Source: Campylobacter concisus | GTDB taxonomy: Bacteria > Campylobacterota > Campylobacteria > Campylobacterales > Campylobacteraceae | Reading direction: 5' to 3' | DNA: 64,000 bases | NCBI RefSeq assembly: GCF_002092855.1 | Contig: NZ_LVLC01000012.1 | Span: 124,001-188,000 of the forward strand | Made by a program: the position numbers and the translations under genes | The notes under the pieces: model-generated | Seen by the model: only the letters and a program-made list of their open reading frames with translations | The model's database searches: none | What the model was told of the DNA's origin: nothing | Shown: positions 54,340 through 64,000 of the stretch, piece after piece | Layout: each line of letters opens with the position of its first letter | Numbering within the stretch: position 1 is the first letter of the stretch

Positions 54340-55778
54340 CTATTTTTTACAAAATATCCATCGATGCCGTTTGCGATGCCGTTTGCAAGGGCATTTTGAT
54401 ATGCATCATTAAAGAGCTTTTCGCCCTCGACTGGATGCGTGATATAGCCGATCTCAACAAGAACTGCTGGCATAAGAGCGCCTACGAGTACCCAAAACGG
54501 CGCTTCTCTCACACTGCCGTCACTTGCAGCATAGACCTTTCTAGCACTTGCTAAAATTTCTTTTTGGATATCGATGCCAAGCTTGTTTGAGGCGATGATC
54601 TTCTCGCGGTTTAGCACGTTTAGAAATGTCTGCTGCGAAAAGTAGTTCATCTCTTCTATATCTGATTTGTTCTCAAGCGCAGCTGCGTTTTTACTACGTT
54701 CACTTCGTGCAGGCGATAAGAAAAATGTCTCAATGCCGTGCATGCTCTTTGCCTTTGTGGCATTTGGAGCGGCATTTGCGTGAATGGAGACAAAGAGGTC
54801 AGCCATCTTGTCGTTTGCAAATTTTGTTCTTGTTCTTAAATTTATAAAGACATCGGTTGATCTGGTAAAAAAGACCTTGTAGCCACGCGCTTTTAGTATG
54901 TCGCCAAGTTTTTTGGCTACGCCTAAAACGGCTGTTTTTTCTTGCAGTTTGCCATTTACTGCACCTGGATCAGTGCCACCATGACCCGGATCGATGACGA
55001 TCGTTTTGTTGCGTGAAAATTTACCAGTCGCAACTGGTGGCAAAGGTGCTGCCACTGGCTCACTTTGTGCAGGCTGCGGCTTTAAATTTGGCTCAGGCTC
55101 TTTGTGTGGCACTTCTTCATTTTTGTTTTTAGTTTTATGAAGTGGTGCTTTTACATTTTCATTTGAGATAAAATTTTGAGCGCTGATTACAAGCAGATCA
55201 CCTGTTGCATTTGCTTTTATAGTCTTTTGGGCCTTATCAGAAAAAATAACTCTAACAGTATTTTTATCATACTGCGAGATATGAATGTAATCAGATATGA
55301 AATTTTTATAAGTTAGCGGATTACCATTTAATCTACCATCGATATCCATAATGTTTTTATATGTATTTTGCTGCTTTAAAAAGGATGTTTTTAATTTTGC
55401 AGTATCAATTTTTGTATTAAACTTAAGTACTAAAGTGTCATTTACCTTGGTTGCACTAAGCAGCGTCAAAGCAGCATTACTAGGCATACTAGCGCTCTTT
55501 ACGCCATTTAATGCATTTAGATCTTTTATATACCCACTTGAGTCAAAACCAAGCGATTTTGAGCTGGTTATGAGTCTTGTGAGTGCTTGTTTTTTTATAT
55601 TTTTATCGTTTTTTATGATCGCGTCGACATAGATATCTTTTATATCGTTGTGAAATTTAATCTTTGCACTTCTGCTTGAGCTGGCAAAATTTTTATCAAA
55701 TTTTGCAAATATCTCTGAATTTGTCGCAGCAAAAAGAAAATTACAAACAATAAAAAAGAGTATTATCGCTCGTTTCAT
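54336..55778 (-). CDS. amiA: N-acetylmuramoyl-L-alanine amidase
   Basis: This periplasmic amidase cuts the peptide from glycan strands and helps daughter-cell separation. The 480-residue protein has a signal peptide (about 1-17), a repeated AMIN-like N-terminal region, a Pro/Glu-rich linker (about 225-250) and the Amidase_3 domain. Zinc ligands are in VIDPGHGGTDPG, LQEKTAV and SIHANAA, and the catalytic Glu is in VLVEIGY. An autoinhibitory helix insert is plausible near NKSDIEEMNYF. The M23/FtsEX genes nearby could be its activators, by analogy with E. coli EnvC and AmiA/B. Confidence 0.94.
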   Translation of the reverse strand: MKRAIILFFIVCNFLFAATNSEIFAKFDKNFASSSRSAKIKFHNDIKDIYVDAIIKNDKNIKKQALTRLITSSKSLGFDSSGYIKDLNALNGVKSASMPSNAALTLLSATKVNDTLVLKFNTKIDTAKLKTSFLKQQNTYKNIMDIDGRLNGNPLTYKNFISDYIHISQYDKNTVRVIFSDKAQKTIKANATGDLLVISAQNFISNENVKAPLHKTKNKNEEVPHKEPEPNLKPQPAQSEPVAAPLPPVATGKFSRNKTIVIDPGHGGTDPGAVNGKLQEKTAVLGVAKKLGDILKARGYKVFFTRSTDVFINLRTRTKFANDKMADLFVSIHANAAPNATKAKSMHGIETFFLSPARSERSKNAAALENKSDIEEMNYFSQQTFLNVLNREKIIASNKLGIDIQKEILASARKVYAASDGSVREAPFWVLVGALMPAVLVEIGYITHPVEGEKLFNDAYQNALANGIANGIDGYFVKNR

Positions 55779-56866
55779 TCACCATGTACCAGCTTGTGCA
55801 TTAGCTCTTTTACGCTTATTAGCTCTTTTAGCTTATATCCATTTGCTCCCGTGAAAAATAACCCAGTCTCTTTTTTGCCACTAAATGAGTCAAACAGCCT
55901 ATCAGCGATGCAATATCCAACCTCTTTAGCTCCTTTGCCCCTTTGACAAGGGCTCACACAGTTGCTTATGCACTGGATCTTTGGTCCCATCCTTTTTTCT
56001 ACCAAATTTATCAAATTTGTTCTAATCCCACGAGCTGGATAGCCAACTGGACTTTTTATAAGCTCTATGTCCTTTTCCTCGGCTGCTAGTATCACTTCTT
56101 TAAAGCCAATATCTGCGTCACACTCATGAGTACCGATAAAGCGTGTGCCCATTTGAACGCCGTCTGCTCCAAGCGATATTGCTTTTTCGATATCATTCTT
56201 ATCCCAAATTCCACCGGCTGCTATGAGCGGAAAATCACCCCACTCTTTTATCTCGGCCTTTACTTGTGGGATTAGATTAAATAGCGAAAACTCAGGGTCA
56301 AGACACTGCTCGTATGTAAAGCCCTGGTGTCCACCGCTTAGTGGTCCTTCAAGCACAACCGCGTCTGGCAAGCGATCATATCTTTGTAGCCAACGTTTGC
56401 AGATGATCTTTAGTGCTTTTGCACTTGAGATAATAGGAACTAGCGCAACCTCTTTAAAATTTTGTGTAAACTCTGGCAAATTCGTAGGTAGTCCAGCACC
56501 TGATACGATGATATTTATACCGGCTTCACAAGCATCTTTTACCACTCTTGCGTAGTCATTTGCAGCATACATTATATTTACGCCAAGTGGCAAATCTCCA
56601 CAAATTTTTCGGGCATTCTCAATAATTGCTCTAAGACCTCTTGTTGAGTAGAAATTCTCACTTCCAAATGGCTTTGCATTTAGCTCTTTGTTTATAAATT
56701 TACGATTTTCATAATATCCTGTACCAACTGAGCTAATTATTCCAAGACCGCCTTCTAGGCTGACATTGCCAGCTAGCTTGTCCCAGCTAATGCCAAGTCC
56801 CATACCGCCTTGAAATATCGGATACTTTATCTCATATTTTCCTATTTTTAATGGCTTTAACTCCAT
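55775..56866 (-). CDS. Nitronate monooxygenase family flavoprotein
   Basis: The 363-residue TIM-barrel protein has the pattern YPIFQGGMGLGISWDKLAG, VVLEGPLSGGHQG, IAAGGIWDKNDIEKAISLGA and VQMGTRFIGTHECD, typical of 2-nitropropane dioxygenase/FabK-like enzymes. A C-terminal cysteine cluster (CISNCVSPCQRG) is present. The family oxidises propionate 3-nitronate or acts as enoyl-ACP reductase; I infer the former but cannot exclude other roles. It overlaps amiA and abuts tyrS. Confidence 0.88.
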   Translation of the reverse strand: MELKPLKIGKYEIKYPIFQGGMGLGISWDKLAGNVSLEGGLGIISSVGTGYYENRKFINKELNAKPFGSENFYSTRGLRAIIENARKICGDLPLGVNIMYAANDYARVVKDACEAGINIIVSGAGLPTNLPEFTQNFKEVALVPIISSAKALKIICKRWLQRYDRLPDAVVLEGPLSGGHQGFTYEQCLDPEFSLFNLIPQVKAEIKEWGDFPLIAAGGIWDKNDIEKAISLGADGVQMGTRFIGTHECDADIGFKEVILAAEEKDIELIKSPVGYPARGIRTNLINLVEKRMGPKIQCISNCVSPCQRGKGAKEVGYCIADRLFDSFSGKKETGLFFTGANGYKLKELISVKELMHKLVHGE

Positions 56867-58072
56867 CTATTCAACCTTTACTTTTGCAAATTTACGCTTA
56901 CCAACTTGCAAGATATATTCACCTGCCTCTAATTTTAACTGCTCATCACTGATCTTTTCTTGATTAATGCTAATCGCATTTGCCCTTATGTCGCGTCTTG
57001 CTTGAGAATTTGACTCGCTTAGTTCGCACTGTGATAAAGCTTCCACTATCCAAACTGGTGCTTTTAGGCTAAATTCTTTTATATCAGTTGGGAGCTGATT
57101 TTGAGAGTGCACGCTGTTAAACTCAGCCATCGCAGCCTTTGCAGCTTCCTCACCGTGATACCTTGCTGTTATCTCGTACGCAAGGTCCTCTTTTGCTTTT
57201 TTTGGATGATACTTGCCATTTTTTACGTCGTTCATTAAATTTTCTATCTCGCCAAGGCTTTTTGTGCTTAAAAGCTCGTACCAACGCCACATTAGCTCAT
57301 CGCTTATACTAAGTGTTTTTGCAAACATATCATTTGCATTTTCGGTTACGCCGATGTAGTTTCCAAGACTTTTGCTCATCTTATTTACACCATCAAGCCC
57401 CTCAAGAAGTGGCATCATGATGACAGCTTGCTCTTTGCCGACATTATAAGTCCTCTGCAAAGTTCTACCCATTAGAAGGTTAAATTTTTGATCCGTACCG
57501 CCCATCTCGATATCGCACTTCATCGCAACGCTATCATAACCCTGAAGAAGCGGATACATAAATTCACAAATTGAAATTGGGCTGCCAGCTTTTATCCTTT
57601 TTTCAAAATCATCGCGCTCTAGCATTCTAGCGACTGAAAATGTACTAGTTAGCTCTATCATTCCAGCAGCTCCAAGCTCATTTGACCATTTTGAGTTAAA
57701 CATGATCACAGTCTTTTTTGGGTCTAAAATTTTAAAAACTTGCTCTTCGTAGGTTTTAGCGTTTTTTAAAACCGTCTCTTGATCTAGCTTCTTTCTGGTG
57801 GCTGATTTGCCGGTTGGATCGCCTATTTGAGCGGTAAAATCGCCTATTAAAAACTGCACGATCGCGCCATGTTTTTGAAGAAGTGCCATCTTGTTTAAAA
57901 CAACTGTGTGTCCCAAGTGAAGGTCTGGAGCAGTTGGATCAAAGCCAGCCTTTACATAGAAATTTTCACCTTTTTCATAATAGTTTTTTATTAAATTCTC
58001 AACTCTTTCAAAGTCAATAATCTCGGCAACACCGCGTTTTATCTCTTGTAAAATTTCAGCTATATCTTGCAT
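56867..58072 (-). CDS. tyrS: Tyrosyl-tRNA synthetase
   Basis: The 401-residue class I synthetase has the HIGH-type motif [11 protein letters not shown] near residue 52 and [11 protein letters not shown] near 230, with a C-terminal S4-like RNA-binding domain ([20 protein letters not shown]). It belongs to the shorter TyrZ-like branch used by Campylobacterota. It starts 11 nt after spoT. Confidence 0.96.
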   Translation of the reverse strand: MQDIAEILQEIKRGVAEIIDFERVENLIKNYYEKGENFYVKAGFDPTAPDLHLGHTVVLNKMALLQKHGAIVQFLIGDFTAQIGDPTGKSATRKKLDQETVLKNAKTYEEQVFKILDPKKTVIMFNSKWSNELGAAGMIELTSTFSVARMLERDDFEKRIKAGSPISICEFMYPLLQGYDSVAMKCDIEMGGTDQKFNLLMGRTLQRTYNVGKEQAVIMMPLLEGLDGVNKMSKSLGNYIGVTENANDMFAKTLSISDELMWRWYELLSTKSLGEIENLMNDVKNGKYHPKKAKEDLAYEITARYHGEEAAKAAMAEFNSVHSQNQLPTDIKEFSLKAPVWIVEALSQCELSESNSQARRDIRANAISINQEKISDEQLKLEAGEYILQVGKRKFAKVKVE

Positions 58073-58082
58073 TATCTTTCTC

Positions 58083-60272
58083 CTAGTTATGGTATGGATC
58101 GCTTTGCGAAACGAAATCTATAATCTTATATCTATCTTTAATCTTCTCTTTTAGCTCGTTTGCATCGATATTTTCGGCTATCTCAACACTTATCTCAAAT
58201 GTATCACCGCTAAGATCATTTGCTTCATTTAGCGAGATTGTAGCCAAATTTACATCTAGTCTAGCAAGATATGTTAAAAATTCAGCCAACGCGCCTTTTC
58301 GGTTCTCAAGATTTAATAAAATTTTATATCTATGTGGGGCATTTCTAGTCCATTTGACAAAGATGATCTCATTGCCCTTATCCATAAGCTTTCCGGCACG
58401 CTCACAAAGCTTGTGATGCACTGTCACATTATGTCCATTTTTAAAGCCAACTATACTATCGCCTCTTTTTGGATTACAACAATAGTCAAACTCTACATTT
58501 GAAATTTTATGATTTGAATAGATTACGATATTTTCAAATTTCTGCTTTTTAACCTGATATTTATCGCCCAAAGAGATCATAAAAGGACGCTCTTTTTTTA
58601 TATACTTTTTAAGCATATTTACGACCTCTTGCAAAAATTCACTTTCAGTTGCAGCACGAAAAACTTTTTTGCCTAAATTTTCATGCTCTATCCAGTCTAA
58701 AATTCTATCTTTTGAAACGCCAAAAACTGACTTTAAAATATCAACTGCAATTTTATAATTTATATCTTTTATCTTTTGCTTGCAGTACGTTCTTATCGTA
58801 GCCCTTGCTTTACCAGTTCGAACGCTATTTATCCACGAACAGCGAAATTTTGCTTCCTCGCCAGTTACGATCCTTACAATATCGCCGTTTTTTAGCTCTG
58901 TTAAAAGTGGCATTCTGACGCGATTTATATAAGCTTCTTTTGCGTAAAGTCCGATCTCTGTGTGAATCTCGTAAGCATAATCAAGTGCAGTAGCACCGCG
59001 CGGAAGTGTAAAAACCTCACCTTTTGGCGAATAGACTGCAATATCTTCTATATAAAGACTATCTTTTGCATATTCATAAAGCTCTTCGACGTTACTTTCA
59101 GCTTCATTGTTTTGCATACCAATGTCGTTTAGCCAGTCAAGTTTTGGATTTAGTAAACTGCCCTCACCATTTTTGTATTTCCAATGAGCTGCGACACCGT
59201 ATTCGGCGGTTTTGTGCATATCATAAGTACGAACTTGTGCCTCAAAAATACTCTTATTATCAAAAATAGTTGTATGTATCGTTTGATAGCCATTTTGCTT
59301 TGGAAGTGCAATATAATCCTTAAATCTCGAAATAAGAGGATTAAAATTTATATGCAAATTTCCAAGCGCAAGATAGCAATCAAGCGGTTTTTGTACAAGA
59401 ATTCTAATAGCTAGCAAATCAAGCACCTCTTCAATCGAAATACCTTTTCTTTGCATTTTTAAATAGATTGAGTAGTAATGCTTTATACGTTTTTGTATCT
59501 CAAAAGTGCCCTCAATAAAGCCATTTTCAAGTAAAATTTGATTTACTTTTTCATAAAAAGCATTTAGTTTAAGGCTAAGTTGCTGTTTATTTTTATTTAA
59601 AAAGCTATCGATCTTAGCGTATTCTTCTGGCATCGCATATTTAAAACTTAGATCTTCAAGTATGTTTTTAATCGATGAAATTCCAAGCCTATGAGCGATC
59701 GGAGCATAGACCATAAGCGTCTCTTCAGCGATGCGTTTTTGTTTTTCCACCTTTAATGCATCAAGAGTTAGCATATTATGAAGTCTATCACAAAGCTTAA
59801 CCACAAGAACTCTAACATCCTCAATAGAGATTAAAAGCATTTTTCTAAAAGTTAGCGCCGAGCTTGCTAGTTTTTCGTTACTACTTGAGCTTGCAAGCTT
59901 GTTTTCTCTTATAGCAACTATCTTTGTAAGCCCTTCAACCAGCTTTGCCACTTCATCGCCAAATTCAGCCTGAACTTCGCTAAGTGTAACTTCAGTATCT
60001 TCAACCACATCGTGAAGTAGTGCAGCTATAACCATACTCTCGTCTCCACCCATATTTGCTACTATTGATGCTACCAATATTGGATGGATTGCGTATGGCT
60101 CGCCACTTTTGCGGTATTGACCAGCATGAGATGTGACGCAGCTATCTATAGCTTTGTCTAATTTCTCGCTTCGTTCGCAAAGAGAAAAGAGCAGCGTTAT
60201 AGCTCCTGAAACATTTTTACAAGGTAAAATTTGTTCTATTAGCTGCTCTAAAAAAAGACTATTTTCCTTCAA
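58083..60272 (-). CDS. spoT: Bifunctional (p)ppGpp synthetase/hydrolase
   Basis: SpoT makes and degrades (p)ppGpp and is the only long RSH in Campylobacter. The 729-residue protein has the HD hydrolase domain ([19 protein letters not shown]), the synthetase domain ([27 protein letters not shown]), a TGS domain ([20 protein letters not shown]) and a C-terminal ACT domain. It overlaps rpoZ by 14 nt, as in C. jejuni and many other bacteria. Confidence 0.96.
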   Translation of the reverse strand: MKENSLFLEQLIEQILPCKNVSGAITLLFSLCERSEKLDKAIDSCVTSHAGQYRKSGEPYAIHPILVASIVANMGGDESMVIAALLHDVVEDTEVTLSEVQAEFGDEVAKLVEGLTKIVAIRENKLASSSSNEKLASSALTFRKMLLISIEDVRVLVVKLCDRLHNMLTLDALKVEKQKRIAEETLMVYAPIAHRLGISSIKNILEDLSFKYAMPEEYAKIDSFLNKNKQQLSLKLNAFYEKVNQILLENGFIEGTFEIQKRIKHYYSIYLKMQRKGISIEEVLDLLAIRILVQKPLDCYLALGNLHINFNPLISRFKDYIALPKQNGYQTIHTTIFDNKSIFEAQVRTYDMHKTAEYGVAAHWKYKNGEGSLLNPKLDWLNDIGMQNNEAESNVEELYEYAKDSLYIEDIAVYSPKGEVFTLPRGATALDYAYEIHTEIGLYAKEAYINRVRMPLLTELKNGDIVRIVTGEEAKFRCSWINSVRTGKARATIRTYCKQKIKDINYKIAVDILKSVFGVSKDRILDWIEHENLGKKVFRAATESEFLQEVVNMLKKYIKKERPFMISLGDKYQVKKQKFENIVIYSNHKISNVEFDYCCNPKRGDSIVGFKNGHNVTVHHKLCERAGKLMDKGNEIIFVKWTRNAPHRYKILLNLENRKGALAEFLTYLARLDVNLATISLNEANDLSGDTFEISVEIAENIDANELKEKIKDRYKIIDFVSQSDPYHN

Positions 60273-60474
60273 CTATTGCCTCTAAGCCTATTTTGCCCTC
60301 AGCTACTTCAAGTAGTGCAATGTCAGCAAATTTCATCTTTGAAGTATCGGCTTCTACAAGCACTACTGCTCCATTTGCTAGTGCTTCTGCACGCTTTGCT
60401 ACGATAAGTGAAAGTTTATATCTATCATCACCAACTTGTTTTAACGCTCTTGCTGTTATTTGTTCTGTTCTCAT
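60259..60474 (-). CDS. rpoZ: RNA polymerase omega subunit
   Basis: The 71-residue protein has the omega pattern MRTEQITARALKQVGDDRYK and AKRAEALANGA. Omega stabilises beta-prime and forms part of a ppGpp site on RNA polymerase in proteobacteria, which fits its overlap with spoT. AAAGGAT precedes the ATG. Confidence 0.93.
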   Translation of the reverse strand: MRTEQITARALKQVGDDRYKLSLIVAKRAEALANGAVVLVEADTSKMKFADIALLEVAEGKIGLEAIVEGK

Positions 60475-60492
60475 ATTTATCCTTTTTAAAAT

Positions 60493-61227
<735 letters not shown>

Positions 61228-61233
61228 TCACGC

Positions 61234-61239
61234 ATTCTA
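61234..61239 (-). promoter_or_regulatory. Putative -10 element for pyrH
   Basis: TAGAAT on the minus strand lies about 25 nt before the pyrH start and just after a small AGCC-N5-GGCT hairpin. It may separate the ftsEX-M23 run from the pyrH operon. Confidence 0.35.
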
Positions 61240-61282
61240 GCCAAAAAGGCTTTAAATTTAGTTAATAGTACTTGCAAAGCGG

Positions 61283-62503
61283 CTATTTTGAGATCATCTC
61301 AAGTGGATCGATATGGTAGTTTCTTTGCGTCACTTCAAAGGTTAGATCATTTCTAACTCGGCCTATAACGTAGCCTTTTTGCACGACTGAGCCGACTTTT
61401 ACAGTCGGTGCGATCTGGCTTAGGTGAGCATAGATCGTGTGTATACCATTTTCGTTTTCTATAATGACTACATTTTCAAGCATTGGAGTTGCTTTTGCAA
61501 AGACCACTTTGCCATTTAGTACGCTTTTGACCTTGGCATCTGGCGTTGTTGAGCGAAGTGTGACTGACTCATTAAAAATTTTGATGTTATATATTGGATC
61601 TACGTAATTTCCAAATTTTTGCTTTACAGTGTAGCTATCAAGAGGAGCGATTGTCTTTGCACCTGAATACTTTTTGACCGAGCTTGTTTGATAGCCTCCA
61701 CCCATTGGCTGGCTCTTCTCACCTTTTTTACTACCTTTGCTTGCAGCTGCTTTTTCTTGTTTTTCTCTAGCAGCACGTGCGGCTTCATCTTCTTGTTTTT
61801 GCATGATAGCAAGCTGCTCTAGCGTCTTTCTTAACTCATCTTGCTGGGCTTGAAGCTTAGCTAGCTTTTTGCTATAAATTTCTTTATCTCGTTTTAGTCC
61901 GTTTATAGTATTTTTTTGCGTACTTTCTAAATTTTGCAAGTCGCTTTGCTTGCGTCTATAATTTTTTATGCTCGAGTTTATCTCGTTTATCTTATTTGAT
62001 TTACTTTTTATCTTCTCGATTGTATCTTCATAGTTTTGACTAAGTCTCTCAAAATCCTCTTTTGCAATGGCATTTAGTTTGGTTAAAATTTGAGATGAGA
62101 TGATACTCTCCTCGCTTTGCTTGCCCTCGGTTGCAGACATCAAAAGATCAAACGATAAATCTTCTGCGATGATCCTTATCATGTTTTGCTCAAGCTCTTT
62201 TTGCGTACGCTCTAGCTCTTTGTTTTGCTTAGTTAGATCATCAAGCTCAATAAGTGCTTTTGAAGCATTTGTCTCAAGAACTGAAATTTGACCCTTTAAA
62301 TTTGTGATATCACCACTTATACCTCGAAGTTTTTTCTCGCCACTTACGATGTCACCAGCCAAATCATCTAGCTTTTTACTAAGCTGCTCACTCATCGCCT
62401 GACTTGACCTTAATGAGTTTTTGGAGTCTTTGATCTTCTCTTTGGTATTTGACGCAAAAGCTAGACTAAAAGCTAGCAAAAATATAAAAATTCCTTTTCT
62501 CAT
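61283..62503 (-). CDS. EnvC-like M23 peptidase with N-terminal coiled coil
   Basis: The 406-residue secreted protein has a signal peptide (about 1-17), a long coiled coil (about 20-245), a basic linker and a C-terminal LytM/M23 domain. The M23 motifs look degenerate: a canonical HxxxD and HxH are not clear, though IHTIYAHLSQ and the KVGSVVQKGYVIG segment remain. By analogy with EnvC it would activate an amidase under FtsEX control. It overlaps ftsX by 4 nt. It is the positional equivalent of C. jejuni Cj1275c. Confidence 0.88.
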   Translation of the reverse strand: MRKGIFIFLLAFSLAFASNTKEKIKDSKNSLRSSQAMSEQLSKKLDDLAGDIVSGEKKLRGISGDITNLKGQISVLETNASKALIELDDLTKQNKELERTQKELEQNMIRIIAEDLSFDLLMSATEGKQSEESIISSQILTKLNAIAKEDFERLSQNYEDTIEKIKSKSNKINEINSSIKNYRRKQSDLQNLESTQKNTINGLKRDKEIYSKKLAKLQAQQDELRKTLEQLAIMQKQEDEAARAAREKQEKAAASKGSKKGEKSQPMGGGYQTSSVKKYSGAKTIAPLDSYTVKQKFGNYVDPIYNIKIFNESVTLRSTTPDAKVKSVLNGKVVFAKATPMLENVVIIENENGIHTIYAHLSQIAPTVKVGSVVQKGYVIGRVRNDLTFEVTQRNYHIDPLEMISK

Positions 62504-63315
62504 ATCGTGCTTTTTCTAGCCTTACTCATCACTAAACTAACAGCAAAAATACTTAAAAACATAGCCACGCCAAATAAAATAAAAATATCCCTTGAAGGAT
62601 CAAGACTAGGCAATACCACATCAATACTTGCGGCATTTTCTCTAAAAATTTCAATACCAGGCAAGAAAAAGAAGAATGCACCAACTGCAACGGTAGCGAC
62701 TAGGCTATCAACCATAGCCGATTTGTAAAGCATAGCTGATTTTAGCCAAAAAGGTGCTCCAAAAAGCGTCATAATCTCGATGCGTTCTCTGTGCTCAAAT
62801 AGCCAAATTTTAGCCTGCTTTAGCATAAGCATAAGACCTATTACGCAAAGTATCGCCATAAATGCGTACGATATGCTTTTGGCTAAATTTAGTATTTTAA
62901 AAACCTTATCATGAGTCTTTGAAAATGTCTCAACCTTTGTGATGCCATCAAATTTTAAAAGTTTTTGCTTTAGCTCATCCATGTACTGCGGTGTCGGAAA
63001 TTCGCTAAGTTTTAGTGAGTAAAATTTAGGTAGCGCATTTTGCAGTATGGACAAATTTTTAGCAGAGATGTCATTTGAGAGGCGGTCGATGATCTTTTGT
63101 GGACTTAGTGGCTCGAGGCTAGCTAGATTACTCACAATCGGCTTTAGAACGGGCTCACTTAACTCTTTGCTTGAAACTATGACGATGTTGTAGTCATTTC
63201 CCATGAGTCTTTCATAATCTCTCACAACCTTATCAGCAGTTAGGCTAAACTGCACGGAAAACAAAAGCGCGATCAGCGGCAAGATAAATCCAAGATGATT
63301 TTTAAGCGATCTCAT
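62500..63315 (-). CDS. ftsX: Cell-division ABC permease-like protein FtsX
   Basis: FtsX transmits ATP hydrolysis by FtsE to periplasmic cell-wall hydrolase activators. The roughly 271-residue protein has an N-terminal helix (about 8-28), a periplasmic domain of about 120 residues, then three further helices, the FtsX topology. I chose ATG 63315 (MRSLKNH) with GGAGGT just upstream; an ATG at 63327 would contain that site. It overlaps ftsE by 14 nt. Confidence 0.9.
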   Translation of the reverse strand: MRSLKNHLGFILPLIALLFSVQFSLTADKVVRDYERLMGNDYNIVIVSSKELSEPVLKPIVSNLASLEPLSPQKIIDRLSNDISAKNLSILQNALPKFYSLKLSEFPTPQYMDELKQKLLKFDGITKVETFSKTHDKVFKILNLAKSISYAFMAILCVIGLMLMLKQAKIWLFEHRERIEIMTLFGAPFWLKSAMLYKSAMVDSLVATVAVGAFFFFLPGIEIFRENAASIDVVLPSLDPSRDIFILFGVAMFLSIFAVSLVMSKARKSTI

Positions 63316-63973
63316 GCACACCTCCATTTTCTATGACGAAGTGACGGTATGGGATACGAAGTGTCGATGGGATATGGTGCGTGACAACTACTACGCTCGT
63401 GCCTAAAAATTCCCTAGCTGATTTTAAAAGTGACCAGATGACGTCGCTTGAGTATTCGTCTAAATTTCCAGTTGGCTCGTCACATAAGAGCAAATTTGGA
63501 TTGTGCGCTAGAGCCCTTGCCATGGCAACTCTTTGCTGTTCACCACCGCTTAGCTCCATTGGATATTTGTCAGCTTTATGAAGCATATTTACATGTTTTA
63601 AAAGTTTAGCCACTTGCTTTTTGCTCACATTTTGATTGATGCCTTTGATAATGAGGGGCAACATAACGTTTCTTTCCACATTCCATTCATTTATCAAACG
63701 ATAATTTTGAAATATAATGCCAACTCGCTGTCTAAGTTCACAAAGCCTTTTATCGTCGATGTCATCCATTTGTGTCATGCAGACATTTAGCTCTCCAGCA
63801 AGAGGTGAAATTTCTCCATAAAATGATTTTAAAAGCGTGCTTTTTCCACTTCCGCTCTTGCCTGTGATAAAGACAAAATCATTTGCATAAATATCTAAAT
63901 TGACGCTATTAATTACGATTTCATCGCGTTCATAAGCTAGGCTCAAATTCCTTGCACTAATTATCTCTTGCAT
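63302..63973 (-). CDS. ftsE: Cell-division ATP-binding protein FtsE
   Basis: The 223-residue ABC ATPase has Walker A GKSGSGKST, Q-loop IFQNYRLI, signature LSGGEQQRVAMARAL, Walker B LLLCDEPTGNLD and switch VVVVTHH. Together with FtsX and the coiled-coil M23 protein it forms the FtsEX-EnvC type module. AAGGAG precedes the ATG inside the end of the upstream gene. Confidence 0.94.
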   Translation of the reverse strand: MQEIISARNLSLAYERDEIVINSVNLDIYANDFVFITGKSGSGKSTLLKSFYGEISPLAGELNVCMTQMDDIDDKRLCELRQRVGIIFQNYRLINEWNVERNVMLPLIIKGINQNVSKKQVAKLLKHVNMLHKADKYPMELSGGEQQRVAMARALAHNPNLLLCDEPTGNLDEYSSDVIWSLLKSAREFLGTSVVVVTHHIPSTLRIPYRHFVIENGGVHEIA

Positions 63974-64000
63974 CAGCCAAATACTCCTTCAAAAGCTCGT
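63957..64000 (-). CDS. 3' end of an upstream gene, partial (trmB by synteny)
   Basis: A frame open from the window edge ends at TAG 63957 and gives the C-terminus LLKEYLADARDN. It overlaps the ftsE start by 17 nt and contains the ftsE ribosome-binding site. In C. jejuni the gene before ftsE is trmB (tRNA guanine-7 methyltransferase); the identity here rests only on that gene order. Confidence 0.45.
   Translation of the reverse strand, partial: ELLKEYLADARDN

Overview
The window reads as a chromosomal segment of a Campylobacter species, most likely a host-associated anaerobic or microaerobic one such as Campylobacter concisus. This rests on AT-rich spacers and codon use, a tmRNA tag of the Campylobacter type (ANNVNFAPAYAKAA), a Wolinella-type di-heme fumarate reductase, the dynamin-like pair known from C. 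jejuni, the helical-shape carboxypeptidase Pgp1 beside tsaD, and the block ftsE-ftsX-M23-pyrH-rpoZ-spoT-tyrS-amiA. The species name is inference. I see no prophage, integrase, insertion sequence, CRISPR array or rRNA operon; most of the window is core genome.

Layout. 1-3276: tRNA-Glu, tRNA-Val and tRNA-Asp, ribB with a decayed GTP cyclohydrolase II domain, panB, a stand-alone HPt protein and ssrA. 3325-9769 (minus): a Cache-domain membrane sensor, a HIT protein, an AI-2E/PerM permease, a Cys-rich DUF1963-like protein, ruvB and a two-component system. 9860-16908 (minus): a psrABC-type polysulfide/thiosulfate reductase operon, then aspA and dcuA. An AT-rich gene desert (16915-17569) follows. 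17570-21808 (minus): an ABC-F ATPase, then galU-pgi-DUF1287. 21935-26995 (plus): yigZ, lgt and frdCAB. 27036-28258: a frameshifted small membrane gene and a solitary Mrr-like nuclease. 28491-37840 (plus): cdsA-dxr-uraA-pgp1-tsaD and two dynamin-like GTPases. 37890-40343 (minus): a periplasmic S-/N-oxide reductase of the BisA/TorA type. 40505-41991: three small or unknown genes. 42160-50774 (minus): an M16 peptidase, two paralogous amino-acid binding proteins flanking a NIT-domain chemoreceptor, and a polar amino-acid ABC transporter. 50925-52412: putP. 52471-63973 (minus): mnmC, amiA, a nitronate monooxygenase, tyrS, spoT, rpoZ, pyrH, an EnvC-like M23 protein, ftsX and ftsE.

How the genes work together. 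Aspartate is deaminated to fumarate (AspA), exchanged for succinate (DcuA) and reduced by FrdCAB. PsrABC and the BisA-like enzyme add sulfur-compound and S-/N-oxide respiration. Proline and polar amino acids enter through PutP and the ABC system. Cell-wall functions (Pgp1, AmiA, the M23 protein with FtsEX, the DUF1287 protein) are scattered but numerous.

The points most worth a second look are the sharp base-composition mosaic within frdA and frdB, a small membrane gene broken at a T7 run, the irregular anticodon arm of tRNA-Glu, the degenerate RibA domain, the inserted loop in DcuA, and the dynamin pair. I found no convincing entirely new system.
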